From CAZQVA01 sp964596685 (lineage in GTDB: Bacteria > Chlamydiota > Chlamydiia > Chlamydiales > VFKH01): 60,811 nucleotides of DNA. The stretch spans positions 1-60,811 of the forward strand of contig CAZQVA010000010.1 of NCBI GenBank assembly GCA_964596685.1, given 5' to 3'. The translations under genes and the position numbers were made by a program. Positions within the stretch are counted from its first letter, which is position 1. The number at the start of each line of letters is the position of its first letter. The notes below the pieces were generated by a model, which worked only from the letters and a program-made list of their open reading frames with translations, was not told the DNA's origin and ran no database searches. Shown piece after piece: positions 35,265 to 43,598 of this stretch.

Positions 35265-35740
35265 CATAAATGCCGCTAACCGTCTCTAAAGTGGCCCCCC
35301 CGAGCCCGACTGGCATTTAGGCCTCTTGCTAGTTTCCCAATGGCATCCCCCACTTCGTTAATTTGTTCAGAGTTGCACATCTCACCCAGCTTTCGGCCGC
35401 CTGATTCTTGAAGGTTCGGCTTCTGAGATGGGACCTCATTAATTTTTTTAGACGAAACATGGTGGTTTCCACTAAGGATTGCTTGTGATAACTAGCCATT
35501 TCTTTCCATTGTTTACGCTCTTCTTTACCTCCTCCATGCCCTTCTATGATCTTGATTGCATCGTTTCGATCCTCTACACCTTCGTGCCAGTCAGCATTGA
35601 TCGCCTCATTTTTTTGGTGGTGGGACAACAGCTTCAGCATCTCTCTCAGTAACTATCTTACGAAAGGCTTGTGAATCATATGCCCCATCTGTACATACTT
35701 TTTAGACGCTTTTTGGCAGTTTCCGCACCATGTTTAAGGA
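35265..35740 (-). pseudogene. Second-type IS5-like transposase, 3' remnant
   Basis: The minus-strand frame at 35329-35640 reads NADWHEGVEDRNDAIKIIEG, then YHKQSLVETTMFRLKKLM and NKLTKWGMP. HK.SLVET.MFR.K.L and the C-terminal LN..GMP are typical of a common IS5 subgroup (different from the element at 34237). The upstream part (VCTDGAYDSQAFRKIV) is in another frame after a frameshift. The outer end CTTGTTGCATAAAT (about 35262-35275) is a typical IS end, and a similar TTGTTGCATAAAT occurs at 21115. Confidence 0.7.
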
Positions 35741-35793
35741 GCTGGATTCTATCCAAAATAGGCGCTCTAAATGAGTTGATATTCACCTAGATG

Positions 35794-36085
35794 GAGGTAT
35801 TGACTCTGAAACTTACCATTCCAAGCTAGAAGAGTACAAGAAAAGGCAACGAGAGATCACCTCAGAGATGGAAGCTCACGTGAACGCTGACGAAACTTGT
35901 ATTATCACAGCAAAAACAGTCTTGGATTTAGCAAAACGGGCGAAGGAACTCTTTATGAGTTTGAAACTAGTTGAAAAACAGGAACTTTGAATTTTGTATT
36001 TTCGAACTTCGAATTGGATGGGAAAAGGCTGCTTGTGACACTGCTTGAGTCGTTTTTGACCCTTATCGCACTGTCACATCAACCA
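35794..36085 (+). pseudogene. Serine recombinase C-terminal remnant
   Basis: The frame reads YHSKLEEYKKRQREITSEME, ITAKTVLDLAKRAKELF and VEKQEL; after a one-base shift it goes on as LNFVFSNFELDGKRLL and LLESF. This is the coiled-coil tail of large serine site-specific recombinases. The catalytic domain is gone. It ends 7 bases before a tRNA-Asn gene. Confidence 0.65.
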
Positions 36086-36091
36086 GTAAGT

Positions 36092-36163
36092 CTCCGGATG
36101 CTAGATTCGAACTAGCGACCAATGGATTAACAGTCCACTGCTCTACCGCTGAGCTAATCCGGA
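36092..36163 (-). tRNA. tRNA-Asn (GUU)
   Basis: 72 nt on the minus strand. Acceptor TCCGGAT (36157-36163) pairs with ATCCGGA (36093-36099), discriminator G at 36092. D arm TAGCTCAGCGGTAGAGCA, anticodon loop CTGTTAA with anticodon GTT, T arm GCTAGTTCGAATCTAGC. CCA not encoded. Confidence 0.95.
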
Positions 36164-36182
36164 ATGTAGAATGACTAACATA

Positions 36183-37055
36183 CTACTCTATGAGTGGTTT
36201 TTCAGCAAGCGAATCTTGAGGTTTTTTTCCTTTAAAGAAGCCCTTAATGTTTTCCCAACCTTTTGAAGCACCATCTTGGACATTTTGCCACCATTGTTGC
36301 CAGGTATTTGCTTCCTCTGCATTCGCTTTGGGAAGTTGGGATTGGATGGATTTCCACGTCGATTGTAAGTCACTAGGCACAGGTCTTAAAGATTCGACCA
36401 GTTTGTCAAGGCCTTGAGATTGGGCTACAGAGGCAACAATTGCTCTTAAAATGAGTTGAAGCTCTTTGTAGGCAGTCAATGGTTTTGCATTGTTGAAGTT
36501 GTTAAGGACAATAGTTGGCATTGGCGGTAGCTTCAGAGCATAATCCTTAATCAATTTATGAGCGGCATTGACAGTCAACCCTTTGATGATCAGGGTATTG
36601 ATGAGTAGCTCCTTCTCTGAGCTCTTTTCGCTCACAGATGTAGCTGTCGATGCTGTTCCAGCGGTTTCATTTTCAGGGAGATTATTAAAAAATTGCGCCC
36701 AGTTATTGTCGTCACCTTTTAGACTATAGAACTCGATGTTAAGCACGGGTTTTTCTACGGCGAGTGTGGGGAGTACGACGACATCTTTAACGACGGAAGT
36801 GGGTTCAAATTCGATATCAAGACGTTCAATTTTTAACAAATCTGCAAATTGGATGGCCGTATTGTTTTTGATAGCAATACCTTCTAAGGTAAGATTTCTC
36901 CATCCAAGAGAAGCACGATCGATAGAGACCTTTGTGTTCAATCGCTTCGAGAGGAATTGCGCCAAGAAAATATGACTTTGGGAGTCGATATAGTACGCAG
37001 CTCCCATGCCAATAATTACAATGGCTAAAAGTAGGGTGACAAATAGTTTCCACAT
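36183..37055 (-). CDS. AsmA-like membrane-anchored protein
   Basis: 290 residues. An N-terminal uncleaved anchor (LFVTLLLAIVIIGMGAAYYI) is followed by the AsmA/DUF748-type opening FLSKRLNTKVSIDRASLGWR with LTLEGIAIKN and LLKIERLDIEF. The middle part has DIEFEPTS and LLINTLIIKGLTV strands, and the tail is Trp/Gln and Lys rich (WKSIQSQLP, WQQWWQNVQDG). Such proteins are periplasmic and linked with outer-membrane lipid or protein handling. Length is short for AsmA itself. The tRNA-Asn gene lies 20 bases downstream on the same strand. Confidence 0.6.
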   Translation of the reverse strand: MWKLFVTLLLAIVIIGMGAAYYIDSQSHIFLAQFLSKRLNTKVSIDRASLGWRNLTLEGIAIKNNTAIQFADLLKIERLDIEFEPTSVVKDVVVLPTLAVEKPVLNIEFYSLKGDDNNWAQFFNNLPENETAGTASTATSVSEKSSEKELLINTLIIKGLTVNAAHKLIKDYALKLPPMPTIVLNNFNNAKPLTAYKELQLILRAIVASVAQSQGLDKLVESLRPVPSDLQSTWKSIQSQLPKANAEEANTWQQWWQNVQDGASKGWENIKGFFKGKKPQDSLAEKPLIE

Positions 37056-37234
37056 AAGAAATCCTCATTTATACAAAAAATCTATTACCGAAAAGATCTC
37101 ATTTTGCGTGATAAAGGTCCAGAAGAATTAAAAAAAAATCTATTACTGGTCTTTAGGCAGAACCTTCTGGAGCTACCGCATTAAAGATAGAAATTTTTGT
37201 TTAGTGGATCTCTGATAAATGTTATTATTACTTT

Positions 37235-38443
37235 ATGACAATATATAATTATAATAGAGCATTAAATGGTGAAGATTTTATTAGAGATATAAAATCCTGC
37301 TATCCTAGTTTGGAACATGAGATTGCTGGGTCACTAAAAGAGCGCCTTGAAGAAGTTTTTTTCCAAGTGATGCAGTGGCGTGAAGGTAAGGGGCCACTTT
37401 CTGCTGATCTTCTTCATCTTCCTCTTCTAGATCGCACTGAAATGGTGTTGATTCGCTTACAGGATCTGCCTAGTGGTAAGCCTTTTAAGGAAGTTGCTTT
37501 ATACGTTAAGGTTAATGACCTTTCAAAAACCACTTTAAAGCCAGTGCGTCCTAAATTGTGGGTGGTTACTTCGTATGTAAAGCAACAAAATTCTTTCTGT
37601 AGCGAATGGCACTCTATGCAGAATTCCCTTTCATATGTAGGAACTTTAGACATTACTCCTAAAGTTTATTTACGTGAAAATATTCTTTTACAGAAATATG
37701 GAGGCCAAGACTTTTTTGATCCCTTAGATCCTTCCCAACCTAAAACATTCTTAAGAAACACATCTCTTGAAAAAAAATTTATCAGAAAATATGTTGAACT
37801 ATTTATTGCATTAGCACGCCAAGTGGCTGTTTTACATAAGAGTGAATATGCACACTGCGATCTCAAACCTGAAAATTTTGTTAGATACAAAAAAGATCAT
37901 AGGCTAGGTGCCTTGGATGCTGACTATAGAGTCGCACTCATTGATTTTGATGATTTACACAAGTGCCGTGTCCCTTTTATGCCTTCTGAAAGGTCTGGAA
38001 CCGTTGAATATATGCCTCCTGAGGCTCTGAAGGTGCGTTTTGAGTGTCATGAGTGGAAGAGCGATAGAAGACAGTGGGATATTTGGTCGCTGGGAGTAAG
38101 TTTGCTTAATAAATTTTTAGAGAATGCTGTATTGACTAATCAGGCTCAAAAATCTGTCGTATTTTGTTTTGCTCACTATGTGATTGGGGGCAGCAAATTT
38201 ATGACGGATCGGGATGAACTAAACAGGGCCTTTCAAGCGGCAATGTATAAGCGTTTAAATGATTCGCCTGAAATTGCACAAATGTACTGGATCCAATTCC
38301 TTGGAGAAGCTTTAAAACTTTTGCCCCATCCGCTTGATTCACTTATTCAAGAAATGCTTGCGTGGGAACCAGAAAAGAGACCATCAATTGGCCGGGTCAT
38401 TGAAGTTCTAGAACAGTATGAAAAAGAAGGAGGCGCCTTGTAG
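37235..38443 (+). CDS. Eukaryote-like protein kinase with altered DFG
   Basis: 402 residues. The C-lobe is clear: ARQVAVLHKSEYAHCDLKPE with NFV (HRD as HCD, Asn kept), VALIDFDDLHKCR (DFG changed to DFD), SGTVEYMPPEAL, QWDIWSLGVSLLNKFL and the Arg of EPEKRPSI. The N-lobe is poorly conserved: I see no standard glycine loop, and the ATP lysine is uncertain (possibly in LWVVTSYVKQQ). Activity is therefore doubtful but not excluded, since the metal Asp is present. No membrane segment. A short GC hairpin (GGCGC-CTTGTA-GCGCC, about 38432) right at the stop may end transcription. Probably a host-directed effector. Confidence 0.75.
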   Translation: MTIYNYNRALNGEDFIRDIKSCYPSLEHEIAGSLKERLEEVFFQVMQWREGKGPLSADLLHLPLLDRTEMVLIRLQDLPSGKPFKEVALYVKVNDLSKTTLKPVRPKLWVVTSYVKQQNSFCSEWHSMQNSLSYVGTLDITPKVYLRENILLQKYGGQDFFDPLDPSQPKTFLRNTSLEKKFIRKYVELFIALARQVAVLHKSEYAHCDLKPENFVRYKKDHRLGALDADYRVALIDFDDLHKCRVPFMPSERSGTVEYMPPEALKVRFECHEWKSDRRQWDIWSLGVSLLNKFLENAVLTNQAQKSVVFCFAHYVIGGSKFMTDRDELNRAFQAAMYKRLNDSPEIAQMYWIQFLGEALKLLPHPLDSLIQEMLAWEPEKRPSIGRVIEVLEQYEKEGGAL

Positions 38444-38469
38444 CGCCCCTTTCTTTAAGAGGAAAACGA

Positions 38470-40101
38470 TTAGTAGTCCATGCTATGTTGATGAGGACCA
38501 TGTCCAGCTGCGGGTTTTTCCTGAGGGATTTCTACCACAGTTGCCTCTGTTGTCAAGAGGATAGCAGCGATAGAAGCAGCACTTTCTAGGGCTGAGCGTG
38601 TGACCTTGGTAGGATCCAAGATACCATGCTTCACCATGTCGACATACTCATCCGTTAACGCATTGTAGCCTTCGTTTGCAGAGAGCGAGAGCACTTTCTG
38701 TAAGACGATGGAGCCTTCTTTACCCGCGTTCTCTGCGATTTGACGCAAAGGTGAGCTGAGAGAGCGAGCCACAATTTGAGCCCCTACCTTCTGATCTGCA
38801 GAGAGTGTTGCAGCGAGCTTTTCTACGAGAGATGTCATACGAATGAGCGCTGTACCACCGCCAGGAAGAATGCCTTCTTCAACTGCAGCTTTTGTCGCAT
38901 GCTGCGCATCTTCGATGCGATCTTTTTTCTCTTTCATTTCAACTTCTGTAGCGGCACCCACGCGGATAATCGCAACACCACCAGTCAATTTGGCAAGGCG
39001 TTCTTGTAGCTTTTCGCGATCATAGTCGGAAGTGCTTTCGGCGATCTGTTTTTTCAAGAAGGCAACGCGCTCTTGGATACGGTCTTTTTTGCCCGCACCC
39101 TCAACGATTGTGGTCTCTTCTTTTTTAATAATCGCTTTTTTCGCGCGACCAAGCATATCTAAGGTCGTGTTTTCTAGTTTTAGGCCCAGTTCCTCTGCGA
39201 TCACTTGGCCGCCAGTGAGGACAGCAATATCTTCCAAAATTGCTTTTCTGCGGTCGCCAAAGCCAGGAGCCTTAACGGCACACACTTTCAAACCTGCGCG
39301 CAAACGATTGACCACTAACATAGCGAGCGCTTCACCTTCAACATCTTCGGCAATGATGAGTAGTGGTTTGCCCGATTCAGCAGCCGCTTGTAAGAGAGGA
39401 AGGAACTCTTTTACGCTCGAAATCTTCTTTTCGTAAATGAGAACATAAGCATCCTCTAAAATAGCTTCCTGAGTTTCAGGATTTGTCATGAAATAGGAAG
39501 AAAGATAACCTCTGTCAAAATTCATTCCTTCAACAACGTCGAGAACAGTTTCAAAACCTTTTGCTTCTTCAACAGTAATCGTTCCATCTTTGCCAACTCG
39601 CTCCATTGCTTTGGCAATCATTTCACCAATTTCAGGATCGTTGTTTGCAGAGATAGTTGCGACCTGGGCGATCTCTTTTGTGCTGTTGACTGGTTTGCTT
39701 AAATCTTTTAGCCCCTGAACGACCACTTTAACAGCTTGCTCAATGCCGCGTTTTAATTCCATGGGATTAGCGCCGGCAGTTACGTTGCGTAGCCCTTCTG
39801 CGTAGATTGCCTCGGCAAGAACTGTCGCTGTTGTGGTTCCATCGCCCGCTTTATCAGCAGTTTTGCTAGCGACCTCTTTTACCATCTGTGCGCCCATATT
39901 TTCGTGGCGATCTTCAAGTTCAATTTCTTTAGCAACAGTGACACCGTCTTTTGTAATGTGAGGAGAACCAAAAGATTTATCGATAATCACATTGCGACCT
40001 TTAGGGCCCAGGGTTACTTTTACAGCTGCTGCTAAAGTCTTTACGCCTTTAAGGATCTTTTGACGTGCTTCTTCTTGGTATTTAATGTCTTTTGCGCTCA
40101 T
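38470..40101 (-). CDS. groEL: Chaperonin GroEL (60 kDa)
   Basis: 543 residues. Family motifs: VTLGPKGRNVIIDKSFGSPH, AGDGTTTATVLAEAI, NDPEIGEMIAKAMERVGKDG, and AAVEEGILPGGGTALIR. The C-terminus is HGPHQHSMDY rather than a GGM tail. It forms the double ring with GroES. It lies 11 bases after groES, and the groES-groEL-pepF neighbourhood is as in Chlamydia. It is probably under the CIRCE operator at 40484-40510. Most chlamydiae have additional diverged GroEL copies; the intact motifs suggest this is the main one. Confidence 0.97.
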   Translation of the reverse strand: MSAKDIKYQEEARQKILKGVKTLAAAVKVTLGPKGRNVIIDKSFGSPHITKDGVTVAKEIELEDRHENMGAQMVKEVASKTADKAGDGTTTATVLAEAIYAEGLRNVTAGANPMELKRGIEQAVKVVVQGLKDLSKPVNSTKEIAQVATISANNDPEIGEMIAKAMERVGKDGTITVEEAKGFETVLDVVEGMNFDRGYLSSYFMTNPETQEAILEDAYVLIYEKKISSVKEFLPLLQAAAESGKPLLIIAEDVEGEALAMLVVNRLRAGLKVCAVKAPGFGDRRKAILEDIAVLTGGQVIAEELGLKLENTTLDMLGRAKKAIIKKEETTIVEGAGKKDRIQERVAFLKKQIAESTSDYDREKLQERLAKLTGGVAIIRVGAATEVEMKEKKDRIEDAQHATKAAVEEGILPGGGTALIRMTSLVEKLAATLSADQKVGAQIVARSLSSPLRQIAENAGKEGSIVLQKVLSLSANEGYNALTDEYVDMVKHGILDPTKVTRSALESAASIAAILLTTEATVVEIPQEKPAAGHGPHQHSMDY

Positions 40102-40112
40102 CTTTTTTTTCC

Positions 40113-40415
40113 TTATTCTTCTACAATTGCGATAATCTCATCTTGGCGAGTTACAACAAATTCTTCGCCATCAATAGTAATATCTTGTCCGCTATACTTA
40201 TCCATGAGAACTACTTGTCCCACTTTAACGTGCATGGGAATCAAGTTGCCATGAGTGTCTTTTTTTCCAGGACCGGTTGCGATAACGGTAGCGCGCTCTT
40301 GCTTCTTTTTCGCACTATCGGGAAGGATGATGCCTCCCTTTATTTTATCTTGCGAGTCTACACGCTTAACGAGAACTCGATCACTGAGTGGTTGTAGAGA
40401 TGTCTTCTTTTCCAT
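40113..40415 (-). CDS. groES: Co-chaperonin GroES
   Basis: 100 residues: LQPLSDRVLVKRVDSQDKIK with GGIILPDSAKKK (mobile loop), ATVIATGPGKKD and GQVVLMDKYSGQDITIDGEE. Cap of the GroEL chamber. First gene of the heat-shock operon. The putative CIRCE operator overlaps the stop of pepF upstream. Confidence 0.96.
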   Translation of the reverse strand: MEKKTSLQPLSDRVLVKRVDSQDKIKGGIILPDSAKKKQERATVIATGPGKKDTHGNLIPMHVKVGQVVLMDKYSGQDITIDGEEFVVTRQDEIIAIVEE

Positions 40416-40483
40416 AGTTGTTCCTTACAAAAAGCTTTTGGCGATGATTTAACCGCAATTCCCATTTTTTGTGCAACAAAAAA

Positions 40484-40510
40484 TTGGCAGTTACATCAAA
40501 TGAGTGCTAA
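40484..40510 (-). promoter_or_regulatory. CIRCE-like HrcA operator of groESL
   Basis: On the minus strand TTAGCACTC, a 9-base spacer, then AACTGCCAA. The left half is a perfect CIRCE arm and the right half matches GAGTGCTAA at 6 of 9. It is 70 bases ahead of groES. It includes the last bases of pepF. Confidence 0.7.
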
Positions 40511-42270
40511 TCTTTCACCAAAAGAGAGAGCTGCTCTGTTAAATCGCGGAAGGTTTTGATCGCTTCTTTGATCGCTTCTGGTTGCATAAGATCGACGCCT
40601 GCCTTTGTTAGGAGCTCGACAGGAGCAAGTGTCGAGCCGGAACTTAGGAATTCAAGGTAGGAAGAGGGGTCCTTTGGGACATTTTTTGCCAAAGTCAAAG
40701 CAGCGCTGATGCCTGTGGCATATTGATAGACATAGAAATTATAGTAGTAATGCGGAATGCGCGCCCACTCGCTGTGCGTCGAGGGATCAATCACTAATTC
40801 TTCTCCAAAATAAAATGCATTAAGTCGCGCATACTCTGCATTGAGACGCTCAGGAGTGAGGGATTCATCATTTTCCACCCATTCATGAATCTTTAATTCA
40901 AATTCAGCGAACATTGTCTGACGAAAGAGTGTTGCTCGAATGTCCTGTAGACGCTCATGAAGTAAAACTATTTGATCCTGTGGTGAGGCAATCGCCATCC
41001 AATGTTCAAAGAGCAACTGTTCATTGAGTGTCGATGCGACTTCCGCGACAAATATGGAGTAATTTGCGTAGTGATAGGGGAGATTCTTTCTGCTTAATTC
41101 ACTATGCATGCTGTGACCTGCTTCATGAGCAAGGGTATAGACATCGCGCACAAGGCCTTTATAATTCATTAAGATATAGGGGTAGCTGCTGTAGCAGCCG
41201 CTAGAGTAAGCACCGGAGCGCTTGAATTTATTTTCGAAGGGATCAACCCACCCCTCCTCAAGAAGTCCTTGACGAAGACGTGTTTGGTAGGCTTCACCTA
41301 GTGGGGCAACAGAATCAATAACGAGTTGAGTGGCTGCTTCATAATCGAGCTCTATCTTGTGATCACCGATTGGTGCGCCAAGGTCCCAAATCTGTAGCGC
41401 ATCGACTTTTAAAAGACGTTTTTTTACTGCCACCCACTTGTGAAGAGCATCGATTTCTTCGTGAACTGTTTTAATTAAGACATCATAGACTTTTTCATCG
41501 ACTTCATTTGCAAATAATGCGGCATGCCTGCAGGAAGAAAAATGACGTACAGCGGCTTCAAAAGCATGGGCCTGACAATTGCCAGCGAGCAATTCACATA
41601 AGGTGTTCGCATGGTTTCTAAAGGTGGTATGCAAGGTGATAAAGGCATTTTTTCTAAGTAGGCGATCAGGACTTTGCGTGAAGAGGGAGTAGCGGCTGAT
41701 AGAAAGCTCGTGTGTGTTCCCTTGGCTATCACTGATAGTAGGAAAAGTTAGATCAACGTCGTTCAAGTTGCGAAAGGCATTATAGGGGGTCATTAGCGCT
41801 TTACTTGCGCGCGCTATAATCGCTTCCTGTGCGTGGTCAAGGGTATGAGGCCGTGCGCGCACGATGCGCTCTAGGTAAATTTTCCAAGAAGCAACGGCCG
41901 GTTCGTTGAGGAGTGTTGCCGGTGCTGCTAGAATGGCGGGCTCTAACCATGCCGTTTTAAGGGAAAAACGACTGTTCATGAACAACATTTGAGTGTAGGC
42001 ATCTTTATAAAGAGGATCCTTGAGTTGCTCATCATTTTTTAAATGCGCCCACGTGTAAAGACGTTCAATCTCCAGTTTCAGTGAGAAGTAAGCGCGCAAG
42101 AGTGTTGCCAGCTCATTGGCCGATGCAATGGTTTGAGGTGTTTCAAATATTGCCCACAAAAATGAGCCTTGAAGGTCTTCAAAGGTGTTTTTCCATGTTT
42201 CATAATTCGAAAAAAAGGTGGAAAGGTCCCACTGTTTTTGGGTTGAGCTGCGCTCTTGGGTATCGTGCAT
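40507..42270 (-). CDS. pepF: Oligoendopeptidase F (M3 family)
   Basis: 587 residues. The zinc site LAHEAGHSMHSEL (HExGH) sits in the typical M3B context YPYILMNYKGLVRDVYTLAH, with downstream FVAEVASTLNEQLLFEHW supplying the third ligand Glu. The N-terminal helical PepF domain begins with WDLSTFFSNYETWK. It is a cytoplasmic peptidase degrading short oligopeptides, of use to a bacterium importing host peptides. The gene order with groES/groEL matches Chlamydia. Confidence 0.93.
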   Translation of the reverse strand: MHDTQERSSTQKQWDLSTFFSNYETWKNTFEDLQGSFLWAIFETPQTIASANELATLLRAYFSLKLEIERLYTWAHLKNDEQLKDPLYKDAYTQMLFMNSRFSLKTAWLEPAILAAPATLLNEPAVASWKIYLERIVRARPHTLDHAQEAIIARASKALMTPYNAFRNLNDVDLTFPTISDSQGNTHELSISRYSLFTQSPDRLLRKNAFITLHTTFRNHANTLCELLAGNCQAHAFEAAVRHFSSCRHAALFANEVDEKVYDVLIKTVHEEIDALHKWVAVKKRLLKVDALQIWDLGAPIGDHKIELDYEAATQLVIDSVAPLGEAYQTRLRQGLLEEGWVDPFENKFKRSGAYSSGCYSSYPYILMNYKGLVRDVYTLAHEAGHSMHSELSRKNLPYHYANYSIFVAEVASTLNEQLLFEHWMAIASPQDQIVLLHERLQDIRATLFRQTMFAEFELKIHEWVENDESLTPERLNAEYARLNAFYFGEELVIDPSTHSEWARIPHYYYNFYVYQYATGISAALTLAKNVPKDPSSYLEFLSSGSTLAPVELLTKAGVDLMQPEAIKEAIKTFRDLTEQLSLLVKD

Positions 42271-42276
42271 AGTACT

Positions 42277-42555
42277 TTAGAATGTAAAATTGAATTTATT
42301 ATTAGCTAATTCGAGGATGGCATTGACAGCATCGGTAGCGTCTTCTCCAATAGCTTCAACGGTGATTTTTGAACCTCTTGAAGCAGCTAACATCAAAATT
42401 CCTAAGAGGGATTTTGCATTGGCTGTTTCACGATGGTAAATGAGGCGAATTTGACTGCGAAAGATGCTGGCGCATTTGACCAGTTCTGTGGAAGGGCGCG
42501 TGTGAAGTCCTTTAGAGTTTCCAACAATGAAAAACCCGCGCACCCTTTGAGTCAT
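42277..42555 (-). CDS. ptsH: HPr-family phosphocarrier protein
   Basis: 92 residues from the ATG at 42555, which overlaps the rpiA stop (TGATG). HPr fold with the phosphorylatable His in NSKGLHTRPSTELVKCA and the regulatory region ANAKSLLGILMLAASRGSKI, ending EAIGEDATDAVNAILELANN. Chlamydiae have an incomplete PTS in which HPr is thought to be regulatory. No PTS enzyme I is in this window. Confidence 0.88.
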   Translation of the reverse strand: MTQRVRGFFIVGNSKGLHTRPSTELVKCASIFRSQIRLIYHRETANAKSLLGILMLAASRGSKITVEAIGEDATDAVNAILELANNKFNFTF

Positions 42556-43271
42556 CAACAACACCCCTGCAACTGTTTGAGATCGTCATAAGTTTTAATC
42601 GAGGCATCGGGATAACCAACAATAACTTTCTTCGCAATGCCAATGAAAAAACCGGTTTCTACAACACCTGTTACAGAGCGAATCATTGCATGATCGCGTT
42701 CAGGGCTATCAGTCAAATGATCATAGTGAATATCTAGAATATAGTGGCCATTATCTGTGACGTAAAGCGTTCCATCATCTTTAAGACGCCATTTACCTTT
42801 AAAACCCAGTAGAAATAACTTATATTCAATAGCTAAATGTCCAAAGGGGATGATCTCTACAGGTAGGCCAAAGGCACCTAATTTCTTAACAAGCTTGGAG
42901 GAATCAACAATAGCAATCATCTCGCGGCTCATGGTGGCGATAATTTTTTCACGCAAAAGGGCGCCACCGCCCCCTTTAATCATACGCATTTGACTATCAA
43001 TTTCGTCGGCTCCATCGATCGTGAGATCGAGCTCTTTTACAGTATTGATGTCGAGTACAGGAATGCCTTGCGATTGAGCGAGTTTGGCAGAGCGCTGAGA
43101 AGTGGCGACAGTTTGGATTTTTAGTCCTTCATGACATCTCTGACTTAAGCTTTCAATGAAGCAAGCCGCTGTGCTGCCGGAGCCTAAACCGACCAACATG
43201 CCATCCTTAACAAAGTCCGCAGCGGCTTTGCCGACACGCTGTTTAATTTCTTGTTGTATCGATAGGGCCAT
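42555..43271 (-). CDS. rpiA: Ribose-5-phosphate isomerase A
   Basis: 238 residues from the ATG at 43271. Substrate loop LVGLGSGSTAACFIESL, catalytic TIDGADEIDSQMRMIKGGGG, LLREKIIA, and EIIPFGHLAIEY. It interconverts ribose-5-P and ribulose-5-P in the pentose phosphate pathway. It overlaps ptsH downstream. All active residues (Asp-81-type, Asp-84, Glu, Lys) appear kept. Confidence 0.95.
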   Translation of the reverse strand: MALSIQQEIKQRVGKAAADFVKDGMLVGLGSGSTAACFIESLSQRCHEGLKIQTVATSQRSAKLAQSQGIPVLDINTVKELDLTIDGADEIDSQMRMIKGGGGALLREKIIATMSREMIAIVDSSKLVKKLGAFGLPVEIIPFGHLAIEYKLFLLGFKGKWRLKDDGTLYVTDNGHYILDIHYDHLTDSPERDHAMIRSVTGVVETGFFIGIAKKVIVGYPDASIKTYDDLKQLQGCC

Positions 43272-43285
43272 TATCAAGTATCCTT

Positions 43286-43537
43286 TTATCTTCCCAAGAG
43301 ACTCTCGCGCAGATTTCTTACTTCAGGGCTTTCTGCTGCAGTGCCAGTTACCATAGCCTTCAATCCCAACCGGCGCGTTGCGCGGTCTGTCGCGTGAATG
43401 CGTCTTGCGGCTTCTGTGAGTTGTTCTCTGGGTAATTTCGAGGCATCAGGCATTCCTGCAACACGGTGTCTCATCTGTTCTACTGACGGACTCCATTCTG
43501 GAAATAAAGGCGAGCTAACTGAATTGATGCGATCCAT
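43286..43537 (-). CDS. Small hypothetical protein
   Basis: 83 residues from the ATG at 43537, preceded by TTGGAG. Charged and Arg-rich with no recognisable family: WSPSVEQMRHRVAGMPDASK, then REQLTEAARRIHATDRATRR. Predicted helical. It lies 14 bases before rpiA, so it is probably its operon leader gene, and is divergent from the Pkn1-like gene. A soluble DNA- or RNA-binding role is possible but not shown. Confidence 0.55.
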   Translation of the reverse strand: MDRINSVSSPLFPEWSPSVEQMRHRVAGMPDASKLPREQLTEAARRIHATDRATRRLGLKAMVTGTAAESPEVRNLRESLLGR

Positions 43538-43598
43538 AAAAAACTCCAAATTTTAAGCCATGCTATGCTATTGTCTCAAAAAATACAAGGAGTCTTGC

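Noticed and set aside
39032..39436. 134-codon plus-strand frame opposite groEL
   Set aside because: Shadow of the conserved groEL coding sequence, rich in Ser/Ala from reversed codons.
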